From Roseococcus sp. SDR (lineage in GTDB: Bacteria; Pseudomonadota; Alphaproteobacteria; Acetobacterales; Acetobacteraceae): DNA of 64,000 nt. Below are positions 33,996 through 42,802 of this stretch, piece after piece. How positions within the stretch are numbered: the stretch's first letter is position 1; each line of letters begins with the position of its first letter. Location of the stretch: NCBI RefSeq assembly GCF_019083995.1, contig NZ_JAHRCU010000012.1, forward strand, positions 62,001 through 126,000. The letters are read 5' to 3'. The translations under genes were made by a program, and so were the position numbers. A model generated the notes under the pieces. It was not told the DNA's origin, searched no databases, and saw only the letters and a program-made list of their open reading frames with translations.

Positions 33996-34579
33996 GCCCC
34001 GATCCGGCCGTGGCCCATCGCCTGGAGGTGGACCGCGTGGACATGCTCGACCCGCATGACCTGGCCGATCTCTGCGAGGCGACCAACGCCGCCATCGTGG
34101 AGGGCGGCGGCTTCGGCTGGGTGGAGGCGCAGAGCCGCTCCGCCCTCGAGCGCCATTTCCGCGGCGTGATGCTGGTGCCCGAGCGCGAATTCTTCGTGGC
34201 GCGGCTGGACGGCCAGGTGGTGGGCAGCGCGCAGCTCGTCCGTCCGCCGCGCAACAACGAAGCCCAGGGCTTCGCCGCCCAGCTCACCCACGCCTTCATC
34301 GCGCCCTATGCGCGTGGCTATGGCCTGGCGCGCCTGCTGGTGCGCCGTGTCGAGGAGCGCGCGGCGGCCATGGGCATCCGCGTGCTGAACCTCGATGTGC
34401 GCGCCACGCAGGAAAGCGCCATCACGCTCTTCGAACGGCTGGGCTATGTGCGCTGGGGCAGCCACCCCGCCTATGCGCGCGTGGGCGGCGAGACGGTGGC
34501 CGGCTTCTTCTATTACCGCCTGCTGGAGCCGCAGCACGGCCGCAGCACGGCCGATGCATTGGGACAGATCAAGACGTGA
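33992..34579 (+). CDS. GNAT-family acetyltransferase inserted between hisH and hisA
   Basis: 195 residues. GNAT motifs: [40 protein letters not shown] (acetyl-CoA loop ARGYGLA), and [20 protein letters not shown] followed by the late YAR/FFYYRLL strand. The ATG overlaps the hisH stop (ATGA) and the gene's stop overlaps the GTG of hisA (GTGA), so expression is tied to the operon. The acceptor is unknown. The placement could mean a housekeeping role that benefits from coexpression with histidine synthesis. Confidence 0.8.
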   Translation: MSPDPAVAHRLEVDRVDMLDPHDLADLCEATNAAIVEGGGFGWVEAQSRSALERHFRGVMLVPEREFFVARLDGQVVGSAQLVRPPRNNEAQGFAAQLTHAFIAPYARGYGLARLLVRRVEERAAAMGIRVLNLDVRATQESAITLFERLGYVRWGSHPAYARVGGETVAGFFYYRLLEPQHGRSTADALGQIKT

Positions 34580-35310
34580 GCGGCTTCACCCTCTACCCCG
34601 CCATCGACCTCAAGCAGGGCCGCGTGGTGCGCCTGCAGCGCGGCGACATGGCGATGGCCACCATCTATGCCGAAGACCCGGCCGAGCAGGCCGCCGCCTT
34701 CGCCGCCCAGGGCTTTTCCTGGCTGCATGTGGTGGATCTGGACGGCGCCTTCGCCGGCAAGCCCGCCAATGCCGAGGCGGTGGCCCGCATCCTCTCGGCC
34801 AGCCCCAACCCCGTGCAGCTGGGCGGCGGCATCCGCAACATGCCGACGGTGGAGGCCTGGCTGGAGGGCGGCGTGACCCGCGTCATCCTCGGCTCGGCGG
34901 CGGTGAAGGACCCGCAATTCGTGCGCGAGGCCTGCCGGCATTTCCCCGGTCGCGTCGTCGTCGGCATTGATGCGCGCGGCGGCATGGTGGCGACGGAAGG
35001 CTGGGCCGAGACCAGCACGCTGCCCGCGCGGGACCTCGCGCTGCGGCTGGAGGATGCCGGTGCCGCCGCCATCATCTACACCGACATCGACCGCGACGGC
35101 ATGCTGAGCGGCGTGAATGTGGAGCAGACGCGCACCCTCGCGCTGGCGCTGGAAACGCCCGTCATCGCCTCCGGCGGCGTCGCCTCCATCGCGGATATCG
35201 AGGCGCTGAAGGCGGTGGCGGCGGATGGCATCGCCGGCTGCATCCTGGGCCGCGCCCTCTATGACGGCCGCATCGTGCCGGCCGAGGCGCTGGCGCTGGC
35301 GGCGGCGTGA
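34576..35310 (+). CDS. hisA: ProFAR isomerase HisA
   Basis: 244 residues from a GTG start that overlaps the previous stop. The N-terminus [20 protein letters not shown] holds the first catalytic aspartate, and [16 protein letters not shown] holds the second; [16 protein letters not shown] and [14 protein letters not shown] are phosphate-binding loops. It carries out the Amadori isomerisation of ProFAR to PRFAR. It is distinguishable from HisF by these loops. Confidence 0.97.
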   Translation: MSGFTLYPAIDLKQGRVVRLQRGDMAMATIYAEDPAEQAAAFAAQGFSWLHVVDLDGAFAGKPANAEAVARILSASPNPVQLGGGIRNMPTVEAWLEGGVTRVILGSAAVKDPQFVREACRHFPGRVVVGIDARGGMVATEGWAETSTLPARDLALRLEDAGAAAIIYTDIDRDGMLSGVNVEQTRTLALALETPVIASGGVASIADIEALKAVAADGIAGCILGRALYDGRIVPAEALALAAA

Positions 35311-35744
35311 TCCGCCTCGCCGCTCCGCCCGACCTGGCGGGGATGCTCGACCTCTACCAGCACCTGAACCCGAACGACCCGCGCGTGCCGGAAGCCGCCG
35401 CCGAGACGGCCTGGCGGGCCATGCTGGCCTCCGACCTCATCCGCCTCTTCGTCGCGGAGGATGAGGGGTTGCTCGTCTCCAGCTGCATGCTGGTGCTTGT
35501 GCCCAACATCACGCGCGGGGCGCGCAGCTTCGGCGTGATCGAGAATGTCGTCACCCATGCGGCGTATCGCGGCCGGGGCCTGGGCCGCGCCGTGCTGGCC
35601 GCGGCGGTCGAGGCCGCCTGGGCGGCGGATTGCTACAAGGTGATGCTGGCCACCGGCTCCCGCCAGGGTTCCACCTGGAGATTCTACGAGGGGGCGGGCT
35701 TCACCCGCGCGACCAAGACGCATTTCGAGATGCGGCGCGGCTGA
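35307..35744 (+). CDS. GNAT-family acetyltransferase inserted between hisA and hisF
   Basis: 145 residues from a GTG overlapping the hisA stop. GNAT core: [40 protein letters not shown] (clear acetyl-CoA loop RGRGLG), and [20 protein letters not shown] ending in a [13 protein letters not shown] strand. It is a compact single-domain type, similar in architecture to bacterial small-molecule acetyltransferases. It is the second acetyltransferase in this operon and not closely similar to the first. Substrate unknown. Confidence 0.82.
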   Translation: MIRLAAPPDLAGMLDLYQHLNPNDPRVPEAAAETAWRAMLASDLIRLFVAEDEGLLVSSCMLVLVPNITRGARSFGVIENVVTHAAYRGRGLGRAVLAAAVEAAWAADCYKVMLATGSRQGSTWRFYEGAGFTRATKTHFEMRRG

Positions 35745-35758
35745 ACCCCGCCGCGTCA

Positions 35759-35831
35759 TTGGCCAGTCGCCAAAGCATCGCTTGACGCCCTTGCAAAAAC
35801 ACCCCAATCGCATGCACCCAGGATCATCCGG
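35759..35831. promoter_or_regulatory. Short gap before hisF with palindrome and possible promoter
   Basis: A perfect TTGGC-CAGTC-GCCAA palindrome (35759-35773) is followed by TTGACG (35782-35787). Seventeen bases further on is CAATCG, which is a poor -10. An internal promoter for hisF-hisE is possible, but the evidence is weak. Confidence 0.25.
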
Positions 35832-36629
35832 ATGCCTGGACAAGCCTGGGATTCATCCGTGCTCGCGCTCCGCATCATTCCCTGCCTCGATGTGAAGGAA
35901 GGCCGCGTCGTGAAGGGCGTGAACTTCGTCTCGCTGCGCGATGCCGGCGACCCGGTGGAGCAGGCCCGCGCCTATGACGCGCAGGGCGCGGATGAGCTGA
36001 CCTTCCTCGACATCGGCGCCACGCATGAGAACCGGGACACGATGTATGACGTCGTCTCCCGCACCGCCGCGCAGGTCTTCATCCCGCTCACCGTCGGCGG
36101 CGGCGTGCGCAGCGTGGAGGATATCCGCAAGCTGCTGCTGGCCGGCGCCGACAAGGCGAGCATCAACAGCGCGGCCGTGGCCGAGCCGGACCTGGTGCGC
36201 CGCGCCGCCGAGGCTTTCGGCAGCCAATGCATCGTCGTCGCCGTGGATGCGAAGAAGGTGTCGGACGGCCGCTGGGAGATCTTCACCCATGGCGGAAGGC
36301 GCGAGACGGGGCTGGACGCCGTGGACTGGGCGCGCCGCATGGCGAGCCTGGGCGCGGGCGAAATCCTGCTCACCTCGATGGACCGCGACGGCACGAAGCA
36401 GGGCTTCGACCTCGATCTGCTGCGGCGCGTGACGGCGGCTGTGCGGGTGCCGGTGGTGGCCTCCGGCGGCGTCGGCGTGCTGGACCATTTCGTCGAGGGT
36501 GCGCGGGCGGGCGCCACGGGCCTGCTCGCGGCCAGCGTGTTTCATGATGGCGTGTTCCGCATCGAACAGGCCAAGGATGCCTTGGCGGCGGCGGGCCTGC
36601 CCGTGCGCCGCGTCCGGGAGATGGCGTGA
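35832..36629 (+). CDS. hisF: Imidazole glycerol phosphate synthase, cyclase subunit HisF
   Basis: 265 residues from the ATG, or 256 from a GTG nine codons later. An AGGATC eight bases before the ATG supports the longer start. The first catalytic Asp is in [20 protein letters not shown] and the second in [34 protein letters not shown] is the phosphate loop. It forms the ammonia tunnel partner of HisH, making IGP and AICAR. It is followed by hisE on a shared base (TGATG). Confidence 0.96.
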   Translation: MPGQAWDSSVLALRIIPCLDVKEGRVVKGVNFVSLRDAGDPVEQARAYDAQGADELTFLDIGATHENRDTMYDVVSRTAAQVFIPLTVGGGVRSVEDIRKLLLAGADKASINSAAVAEPDLVRRAAEAFGSQCIVVAVDAKKVSDGRWEIFTHGGRRETGLDAVDWARRMASLGAGEILLTSMDRDGTKQGFDLDLLRRVTAAVRVPVVASGGVGVLDHFVEGARAGATGLLAASVFHDGVFRIEQAKDALAAAGLPVRRVREMA

Positions 36630-37171
36630 TGGCGAAGGCCACGAAGAAGAAGGCGGCCGCCAAGGCCCCGAAGGCGGCAAAGACGGTCAAGGTGGCCAAG
36701 CTCGGCAAGCTGCCGGTGCCGAAGAACATCCCGGCGAAGAAGACGCGCATCCCCAAGGCCGTGCTGAAGGCCGAGGCCGCGCATCTGAAGCCGCTGGTGC
36801 TGCCCGAGGATGGCGATGCGGCGGTGCTGGACCGGCTCTGGGCCACTATCGAATCCCGCCGCCTGTCCGGCGACGCCGCCACCTCCCATTCCGCGCGGCT
36901 GATCGCGCGCGGCACGCCCAAGGTGGCGCAGAAGCTGGGCGAGGAAGCGGTCGAACTGGTGATCGAGGCGGTGGCGCGCAACCGCGCGGCCACCATCAGC
37001 GAGTCGGCCGATGTGCTGTATCACCTGATGCTGCTGCTGGTGGATGCCGGCATCACGCCCGGCGAGGTCTGGGCCGAGCTGCGCCGGCGCGAGGGGATTT
37101 CCGGCATCGCCGAAAAGGCCGCCCGCCCCAAGGCGCTGCTGGCCATCGCGCAGACGACGAAGCTGCCATAA
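36629..37171 (+). CDS. hisE: Phosphoribosyl-ATP pyrophosphatase HisE with Lys/Ala-rich N-terminal extension
   Basis: 180 residues. The catalytic domain (about 75-175) is normal: [36 protein letters not shown] and [20 protein letters not shown] with the E-x-x-E/D metal ligands. HisE is usually about 105-110 residues. Here some 70 residues of [19 protein letters not shown]-like sequence precede it, similar in tone to histone-H1-like tails. It hydrolyses PR-ATP to PR-AMP, step two of the pathway. The start shares a base with the hisF stop; a GTG just upstream is possible. Confidence 0.93.
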   Translation: MAKATKKKAAAKAPKAAKTVKVAKLGKLPVPKNIPAKKTRIPKAVLKAEAAHLKPLVLPEDGDAAVLDRLWATIESRRLSGDAATSHSARLIARGTPKVAQKLGEEAVELVIEAVARNRAATISESADVLYHLMLLLVDAGITPGEVWAELRRREGISGIAEKAARPKALLAIAQTTKLP

Positions 37172-37174
37172 CGG

Positions 37175-37271
37175 GTCCGATCGTCTTCGGCAGCATGCCG
37201 AAGGCGTGAATCGGCCCCGCGGCGTGTTGGTCCGATCGTCTTCGGCAGTATGCCGAAGGCGTGAATCGGCC
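37175..37271 (+). repeat. Palindromic repeat family B, copies 2 and 3 in tandem
   Basis: Two 42-base units (37175-37216, 37230-37271) are almost identical, each GTCCGATCGT-CTTCGGCA-G(C/T)A-TGCCGAAG-GCGTGAATCGGCC. The 55-base period includes a GC-rich spacer. They lie between the convergent hisE and regulator genes and can fold into strong hairpins; a third copy with a compensated stem is at 14469. Confidence 0.8.
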
Positions 37272-37282
37272 CCCGCCCGCCC

Positions 37283-37864
37283 TCAGCGCCGGCTGAGGGT
37301 GACGATGTAGCGGCATTCCTCCGTCGCCGACGGGTTGTGGAATTCGCAGTCGCGCGGCGTCGTCAGGTCATAGGCGAGCGCATCGCCGGGGCCGAGGGTG
37401 GTTTCCTCCTCGCCCTCGCGGATCACCAGCGCGCCGCTCTCCAGCCACACCACCTGGCCGCGCAGGAAGCGGTAGGACGCCGCCGGGTAGGCGATGCGCG
37501 CACCGGGCGGCAATTCCACCTGCACCAGCTCGGGCTCGGCGCCGGGCGGCGAGAGGGCGCGGCGGCGATAGCCCGTGCCGGGGTCGGTCCAGAGCTGCTG
37601 CGTGGCGGCGCGGGAGACGCGCCCGCCCCCCGCATCGCCCTCGGCGCGGGCCAGCAGGGCGGAGATGGTGAGGCCCAGCGCGCCGGAGAGCCGGCCCAGC
37701 AGGGCGGCGGTCGGGCTCGCCTCGGCACGCTCGATCTTGCTGATCATGGCGCGGGAGACGCCGGATTCCGCCGCGAGCATGGCAATGGACCAGCCCCGCG
37801 CCTCGCGCTCGCGCCGGATTCGGCGGGCGAGGAGATCATCGAGGTTAGCCATCATGGTGGACAT
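37283..37864 (-). CDS. XRE-family transcriptional regulator with C-terminal cupin
   Basis: 193 residues. The N-terminal helix-turn-helix is REARGWSIAMLAAESGVSRA followed by MISKIERAEASPTAALLGRL. The C-terminal cupin (about 115-190) contains VVWLESGALVIREGEEETTL and a late CEFHNPSATEECRY. This HTH-cupin layout is typical of sensors of small polar ligands such as PuuR-like regulators. It is divergent from the small IGHNGGPPL protein gene, its likely target or neighbour. The start could be at 37864 or ATGs four or five codons later. Confidence 0.85.
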   Translation of the reverse strand: MSTMMANLDDLLARRIRREREARGWSIAMLAAESGVSRAMISKIERAEASPTAALLGRLSGALGLTISALLARAEGDAGGGRVSRAATQQLWTDPGTGYRRRALSPPGAEPELVQVELPPGARIAYPAASYRFLRGQVVWLESGALVIREGEEETTLGPGDALAYDLTTPRDCEFHNPSATEECRYIVTLSRR

Positions 37865-37892
37865 TCGATCATTTTAGTGGATGATGTGGCGC

Positions 37893-38099
37893 ATGACCAG
37901 CATCGGCCACAATGGCGGTCCGCCGCTCGAGGATGAAGGCACGGCCTGGCGCGGCTGGGTCTGGCGCCGCGCGCACAAGAAGGCCTGGAAGACCCCGCCC
38001 CGCGAAATCGCGCTGCGACGGCTGGCGCGGGCCGAGGAACTGGGCATGAGCTACAAGGAATACACGCTGGAAATCCTCGAGCGCGGCAAGTTCCTGTGA
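37893..38099 (+). CDS. Small conserved alphaproteobacterial protein (IGHNGGPPL type)
   Basis: 68 residues. It begins MTSIGHNGGPPLEDEGTAWR and continues with WVWRRAHKKAWKTPPREIAL and ends YTLEILERGKFL. I recognise the N-terminal TSIGHNGGPPL motif and the EYTLEILERG tail as recurring in small proteins of alphaproteobacteria, but I know no function. The middle is basic (RRAHKKAWK), which might suit nucleic acid binding. It is divergent from the XRE-cupin regulator. Confidence 0.72.
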   Translation: MTSIGHNGGPPLEDEGTAWRGWVWRRAHKKAWKTPPREIALRRLARAEELGMSYKEYTLEILERGKFL

Positions 38100-38186
38100 C
38101 CCAGGGTCGCTGACCTCATCCCGACGATCCGGCCGCACAGCGGCCGGCGCCGCCCAACCGGATGTCGGGCCCAGCGCGCCCGCGGC

Positions 38187-38230
38187 GCGGCGGAGCCAAG
38201 CCGCCGGAGGCGGCGCGCGGCGTCTGAGGG
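38187..38230 (+). repeat. Palindromic repeat family C, copy 4
   Basis: GCGGCGGAGCCAAG, perfect stem GCCGCC-GGA-GGCGGC (38200-38214), then GCGCGGCGTCTGAGGG. It matches 17645-17689 and, on the opposite strand, 5858-5899. It sits between convergent genes. Confidence 0.65.
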
Positions 38231-38239
38231 CGGCAAAAT

Positions 38240-39214
38240 CTATTCACCCCGAAGGGGGCGGGCCATGAGCGCGGCCAGCGCACCCTGCACGTCGAGGCGC
38301 CCCTGCAGCATCGCGACGACGGCCGCGCAGATCGGCAGCTCCACCCCGGCCGCGCGGGCCCGCTCCAGCAGGGCAGGCGCGGTCGCGATGCCCTCGGTCA
38401 CGCCCGCACGGCCCGCCAGCGCCTGGGCCAGCGTCATCCCGCGCCCCAGCGCGAAGCCGAGCGAAGCGTTGCGGCTCGAGCTTCCCATCGCGGTCAGGAT
38501 CAGGTCGCCCAGGCCTGACAGCCCCGCCGCAGTCTCCGGCTTCCCGCCCAGCCCGATGACGAGGCGCGACAGCTCCGCCAGCCCGCGCGTGATGAGCGCC
38601 GCGCGCGCATTCTCGCCGAGTCCCGCCCCCGTCGAGATCCCGGCCGCGATCGCCAGCACGTTCTTGGCCGCGCCGCCCAACTGCACGCCGAGCACATCCT
38701 CGCTGCCGTAGAGGCGCAGCGCCTGGCCGGAGAGCAGCCCCTGCGCGGTCGCCACCAGCGCGGCATCACGCGCCGCCACCACGCTGGCCGCCGGCAGCCC
38801 CGCCGCCACCTCATGCGCGAAGTTGGGGCCGGAGAGGATGCCGCCCGTGAGGTCCGGCCGCGCCTCGGCCAGCACCTCCAGCGGCAGGCGCAGCGTATCG
38901 GCCTCCAGGCCCTTGCAGACCAGAAGCAGCGGCGGAAGCCCGCGCGGCAACCGCAGCAGCACCTCGCGCAGCGGCTGCATGGGCACGGCGAGGATGCCGA
39001 GCCTGGCACCACCCGGCGCCGGATCATGGGTGACGCGCAGCGCCTCGGGGAAACTCGCGCCAGGCAGCAGGCGCGTGTTCACCCGCGCGCGCTGAATCTC
39101 CTCCGCGCGGGCCGCGTCGCGCGCCCAGAGGGTGACGCCATGGCCGAGCCGTGCCGCATGAATGGCCAGCGCCGTGCCCCAGGCGCCGGCGCCATAGACG
39201 ATGACTTCACTCAT
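38240..39214 (-). CDS. gpsA: NAD(P)-dependent glycerol-3-phosphate dehydrogenase GpsA
   Basis: 324 residues. The Rossmann loop is GAGAWGTALAIHAARLGH. The substrate region SGPNFAHEVAAGLPAA, the catalytic lysine AAKNVLAIAAGI and GLGDLILTAMGSSSRN are all diagnostic. It makes sn-glycerol 3-phosphate for phospholipid synthesis. Its start overlaps the end of rlmJ by eight bases, so the purF-SDR-rlmJ-gpsA genes form one minus-strand operon. Confidence 0.97.
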   Translation of the reverse strand: MSEVIVYGAGAWGTALAIHAARLGHGVTLWARDAARAEEIQRARVNTRLLPGASFPEALRVTHDPAPGGARLGILAVPMQPLREVLLRLPRGLPPLLLVCKGLEADTLRLPLEVLAEARPDLTGGILSGPNFAHEVAAGLPAASVVAARDAALVATAQGLLSGQALRLYGSEDVLGVQLGGAAKNVLAIAAGISTGAGLGENARAALITRGLAELSRLVIGLGGKPETAAGLSGLGDLILTAMGSSSRNASLGFALGRGMTLAQALAGRAGVTEGIATAPALLERARAAGVELPICAAVVAMLQGRLDVQGALAALMARPLRGE

Positions 39215-40022
39215 CGGCGATCCGCGTCAGCGCCCATCCGGCACCCGCCTCCCCTGACAATTCCACGCGCAGCGCCTCCAGTATGGCGCGCGCGGCCTCC
39301 TCGAAGCCATAGGGCGGGTTCACCACGATCAGCCCGCAGCCATTGAGCCGCGCCGCATCCACCGGCTCGCGCAGATGCAGCTCGGCCGCCACCACGTCCC
39401 GCACGCCGGATTCCGCCAGCGCCGTGTGGAAAGCGCGCACCGGCGCGCGGCCCTTGATCGGATACCAGGCCGCCTGAACCAGGCCGCGCGCGCGGCGCGA
39501 GACCTCGGTGATGGCCGCCGTCAGGCGCTCGTACTCGCCCGGCTGCTCGAAGGGCGGGTCCATGAGGACGAGGCCGCGCTTCTCCGGGAAGGGCGTCAGC
39601 GCGCGCACCGCCTCGAAGGCATCGCGCCTGTGCACCGCCACGCGGCTGTCGCGCCGGAACAGCGCGCGCAGCGTGGCGTGGTCCTCCTCATGCAGTTCGA
39701 CCAGCGCGAGGCGATCCTGCGGGCGCAGCAACGCGGCGGTGAGCGCGGGCGAGCCGGGATAGCCCCCATCGGCGCGCACGAGGTCGAGATAGTCGGCGAG
39801 CGGCCCCTCGGTGATGTCGAGCAGCCGGCCGATCCCCGCGCGCCATTCGCCCGTGCGTTCGGCCTCGTCGCTCGCCAGGTCATAGCGGCCGATGCCGGCA
39901 TGGGTGTCGAGCACGCGGAAGGGTGCCGGCTTGCGCGCCAGCGCGCGCAGCAGCCAGACCAGCAGCGCGTGCTTCATGCAGTCGGCGAAGTTTCCGGCAT
40001 GGAAGGCGTGGCGGTAATTGAT
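39207..40022 (-). CDS. rlmJ: 23S rRNA (adenine-2030-N6)-methyltransferase RlmJ, apparently from an ATC start
   Basis: The frame encodes the complete RlmJ N-terminus NYRHAFHAGNFADCMKHALL, but the codon before N is ATC and an in-frame TGA lies two codons upstream of it. The first ATG is the M of CMKHALL, which would delete the conserved Tyr/His/Asn residues. A GAAGGG sits eight bases before the ATC, and the upstream SDR stop is 12 bases away. With the ATC start the protein is 271 residues, near the usual 280. Other motifs are HAGIGRYDL and the catalytic DPPFEQPGEYERL. It methylates A2030 of 23S rRNA. Confidence 0.85.
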   Translation of the reverse strand: MNYRHAFHAGNFADCMKHALLVWLLRALARKPAPFRVLDTHAGIGRYDLASDEAERTGEWRAGIGRLLDITEGPLADYLDLVRADGGYPGSPALTAALLRPQDRLALVELHEEDHATLRALFRRDSRVAVHRRDAFEAVRALTPFPEKRGLVLMDPPFEQPGEYERLTAAITEVSRRARGLVQAAWYPIKGRAPVRAFHTALAESGVRDVVAAELHLREPVDAARLNGCGLIVVNPPYGFEEAARAILEALRVELSGEAGAGWALTRIADE

Positions 40023-40034
40023 GGTTCAGGCCCT

Positions 40035-40727
40035 TCAGATGGGCAGCGTCGCCCCATGCGCGAAATCCTGCCCGAGCAGCGCGAGGATGGCGGCCCCCAC
40101 CTCCTCCGGCTGGCGCAGCTTGCTCTGGTCCTCGCCCGGGAAGCCGGCCGAGCGCAGCTTGGTGGCGACCGGACCCGGATCGACCAGCGCGACCTTGAGC
40201 GGCGACATCGTCACCTCTGCCGCCCAGCAGCGGACGAGATTGGCCTGCGCCGCCTTGGCGCTGCTGTAGAGGCTCCAATAGGCCGTCGGCTCCTCCGCAT
40301 GCACATCGTGCAGGAAGAGCGCGCGGCCGGCGGGGGCGGCGCGCAGCGGCGGGTCGCAGGCGCGGATCAGGCGATAGGCGGCGGTGGCGTTCACCGCCAG
40401 GCTCTCGGCCCAGTCGCGCGGCGGGATGTGGCCGGCGGGCGTCAGCTTCGCGAGCAGCCCGGCCGCATGCACCAGGATGTCCAGCCGCCCGAAGCGCTGC
40501 ACGATGGAGGGGCCCAGCATGTCGAGCTGCTCGGCCTCCTTGATGAAGTCCAGCGGCAGCAGCGTGGCCGCCCCGCCCGCCGCGCGGATCAGGTCGTCCG
40601 TCTCTTCCAGACCGCCCTGGCTGCGCGCCATGAGCACGACATGCGCGCCCGCGCCGGCGAGCGCCAGCGCCGCCGCACGGCCGATCCCGCGCGAGGCGCC
40701 GGTGATGAGCGCAACCTGCCCCTTCAT
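40035..40727 (-). CDS. Short-chain dehydrogenase/reductase
   Basis: 230 residues. The cofactor motif is ALITGASRGIGRAAALALAG, followed by DILVHAAGLLAKLTP (variant NNAG as HAAG). The active-site tyrosine sits in YWSLYSSAKAAQANLVR with S-x(n)-YSSAK in place of YxxxK spacing. The Arg in VVLMARSQGG suggests NADPH preference. The start at 40727 lies two bases after the purF stop. The substrate is unknown; the gene is carried in the purF-rlmJ-gpsA run. Confidence 0.84.
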   Translation of the reverse strand: MKGQVALITGASRGIGRAAALALAGAGAHVVLMARSQGGLEETDDLIRAAGGAATLLPLDFIKEAEQLDMLGPSIVQRFGRLDILVHAAGLLAKLTPAGHIPPRDWAESLAVNATAAYRLIRACDPPLRAAPAGRALFLHDVHAEEPTAYWSLYSSAKAAQANLVRCWAAEVTMSPLKVALVDPGPVATKLRSAGFPGEDQSKLRQPEEVGAAILALLGQDFAHGATLPI

Positions 40728-40729
40728 GC

Positions 40730-42184
40730 TCACACGCCCGCCTTGAGAAGGCTGCCGCGCGCCTCGGTGTTGTCGGTGCGGTCGGTCAGCGGAATGGCGT
40801 ATTCGCCGGTGAAGCAGGCATCGCAATAGGCGGGTGCGGCCGGGTCGCGCCCCTCGCGGCCCAGCGCGCGATACAGGCCGTCCAGCGAGATGAAGGCCAG
40901 GCTGTCCACGCCGATCAGCTTCGCCATCGCCGCCAGGTCATGCTGCGCGGCCAGCAACTCGGAGCGCTCGGGCGTGTCGATGCCGTAGAAGCAGGAATGC
41001 GTGGTGGGCGGCGAGGAGATGCGCATGTGCACCTCGGCGGCACCCGCCTGGCGCACCATCTCGACGATCTTCTTGGAGGTGGTGCCGCGCACGATGCTGT
41101 CATCCACCAGGATGACGCGCTTGCCCTCCAGCATGGCGCGGTTGGCGCTGTGCTTCAGCTTCACGCCGAGGTGGCGGATCTGGTCCGTCGGCTCGATGAA
41201 GGTGCGGCCCACATAATGGTTGCGGATGATGCCGAGCTCGAAGGGAATGCCGGCCTGCACGGCATAGCCCATGGCCGCCGGCACGCCGCTGTCGGGCACC
41301 GGCACCACGACATCGGCCGCCACATGGCTCTCGCGCGCGAGTTCGGCGCCGATGCGCTTGCGCGTCTCATAGACCGGCGTGCCCTCGACCACGGAATCGG
41401 GGCGCGCGAAGTAGATGTATTCGAAGATGCAGAAGCGGTTCTCATCCTTCGGGAAGGGCTTCACCGAGCGGATGCCGCTGTCGTCGATCACGACGATCTC
41501 GCCCGGCTCGATGTCGCGCACGAATTCGGCGCCGACGATGTCGAGCGCGCAGGTCTCGCTCGCCAGGACCCAGCCATCATTCAGCCGGCCCAGCACCAGG
41601 GGCCGCACGCCCATCGGGTCGCGCGCGCCGATCAGCCCGCCATTGTGCAGCGCCACCAGCGAATAGGCGCCCTGCACCTGCTTCAGCGCGTCAATGAGCC
41701 GGTCCAGCACGGTGGAGTAGAGGCTGATGGCGATGAGGTGGACGAAGACCTCGCTGTCCGTCGTGGACTGGAAGAGGCAGCCGCGGCGCACCAGGGCGCG
41801 CTTCAGCACGGCGGCGTTGGTGAGGTTGCCGTTGTGGCCGACGGCGAAGCCGCCGAACTCGAAATCGGCAAACAGAGGCTGCACATTGCGCAGCGCCGTC
41901 TCGCCCGTGGTGGCGTAGCGGTTATGGCCGATGGCGGTGCGGCCGGGCAGGCCCGCCATCACCTTCGCATCGCCGAAGATATCGCCCACCAGGCCGAGGC
42001 CCTTGTGCGAATGGAAGCGGCCCGCGTCATCCAGCGTGACGATGCCCGAGGCCTCCTGCCCGCGATGCTGCAGCGCGTGCAGGCCAAGCGCGGTGAGGGC
42101 CGCCGCATCCTTGTGCCGCCAGATCCCGAAGACCCCGCACTCCTCGTGGAATTTGTCGTCGTCAGACGCGGCGGGAAGGGGCAT
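40730..42184 (-). CDS. purF: Amidophosphoribosyltransferase PurF
   Basis: 484 residues. The N-terminal nucleophile cysteine follows a 15-residue propeptide ([15 protein letters not shown]16 becomes residue 1 after processing). The glutaminase part has [16 protein letters not shown] and the C-terminal PRPP motif is [20 protein letters not shown]. It catalyses the committed step of purine synthesis. Cysteines [10 protein letters not shown] and CFYGID regions fit the [4Fe-4S]-type PurF of Bacillus and alphaproteobacteria. It follows cvpA after an 11-base gap. Confidence 0.97.
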   Translation of the reverse strand: MPLPAASDDDKFHEECGVFGIWRHKDAAALTALGLHALQHRGQEASGIVTLDDAGRFHSHKGLGLVGDIFGDAKVMAGLPGRTAIGHNRYATTGETALRNVQPLFADFEFGGFAVGHNGNLTNAAVLKRALVRRGCLFQSTTDSEVFVHLIAISLYSTVLDRLIDALKQVQGAYSLVALHNGGLIGARDPMGVRPLVLGRLNDGWVLASETCALDIVGAEFVRDIEPGEIVVIDDSGIRSVKPFPKDENRFCIFEYIYFARPDSVVEGTPVYETRKRIGAELARESHVAADVVVPVPDSGVPAAMGYAVQAGIPFELGIIRNHYVGRTFIEPTDQIRHLGVKLKHSANRAMLEGKRVILVDDSIVRGTTSKKIVEMVRQAGAAEVHMRISSPPTTHSCFYGIDTPERSELLAAQHDLAAMAKLIGVDSLAFISLDGLYRALGREGRDPAAPAYCDACFTGEYAIPLTDRTDNTEARGSLLKAGV

Positions 42185-42195
42185 GGCAGGGACCT

Positions 42196-42756
42196 TCAGC
42201 TTCGGTTTCGGGCAGGCGGGCGCATCAGCTCCTCCTGCGTGGGCACGCGGCGTTCCGGCGGGGCTGCGATGCGGGGGCGATACTCCTCCGGCATCAGGCC
42301 GACAACCCATCGGGCGCCATCCACCACATAGGGCAGCGAGCGGGCTTCCTGCACGGGCTCGGGCCAGCGCTCGATGGCGGGGACGAAGAGCCCCGCCAGC
42401 ACATAGGCCAGAACCGCGATGAAGGCGCCGCGCGCCAGCCCGAATATGGCGCCCAGCGAGCGATCCACACCCCCCAGAGGGCTGCGCTGGACGCTGCCCG
42501 CCAATGCGTGGATGAGGAGCTTCAGCACCACCAGCACGATCAGGAAGACGCCGCCCACGGCCACGCCATCGGCCAGCCAGTCGGGCTCGATCGTGCCTTC
42601 CATCAGCGGCTTGATGTGATCCAGCAGGGCGAAACCGGCCAGCGCCGCGCCGATCCAGGCGGCGATGCCGAGGAATTCCCGCACGAAGCCGCGCAGGAAC
42701 GACAGGATGGCGGAGGCCACCATCACGAGGAGAAGGATGCCATCCGCCCAGGTCAT
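42196..42756 (-). CDS. cvpA: CvpA-family membrane protein
   Basis: 186 residues. Four hydrophobic segments include ILLLVMVASAILSFLRGFVR, EFLGIAAWIGAALAGFALL, VFLIVLVVLKLLIHALAG and GAFIAVLAYVLAGLFVP; GGVDRSLGAIFGLARG is the conserved CvpA loop. Originally linked to colicin V production, CvpA is now seen as an envelope-integrity factor. It is conserved next to purF. The start at 42756 fits a hydrophobic N-terminus; an upstream in-frame ATG is less likely. The tail (PERRVPTQEELMRPP) is cytoplasmic or periplasmic and Pro-rich. Confidence 0.92.
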   Translation of the reverse strand: MTWADGILLLVMVASAILSFLRGFVREFLGIAAWIGAALAGFALLDHIKPLMEGTIEPDWLADGVAVGGVFLIVLVVLKLLIHALAGSVQRSPLGGVDRSLGAIFGLARGAFIAVLAYVLAGLFVPAIERWPEPVQEARSLPYVVDGARWVVGLMPEEYRPRIAAPPERRVPTQEELMRPPARNRS

Positions 42757-42802
42757 GCTGCACCGCCATGTAGCCGGGGCGGCGATTCCTGTCACCTTGG
42801 GC

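Noticed and set aside
35782-35805. TTGACG-N17-CAATCG as a firm hisF promoter
   Set aside because: The -10 is poor and the gap is short. It is kept only as a weak regulatory entry.
42185-42769. N-terminal extension of PurF
   Set aside because: It is out of frame over cvpA; PurF needs a short propeptide before the nucleophile cysteine, supplied by the ATG at 42184.
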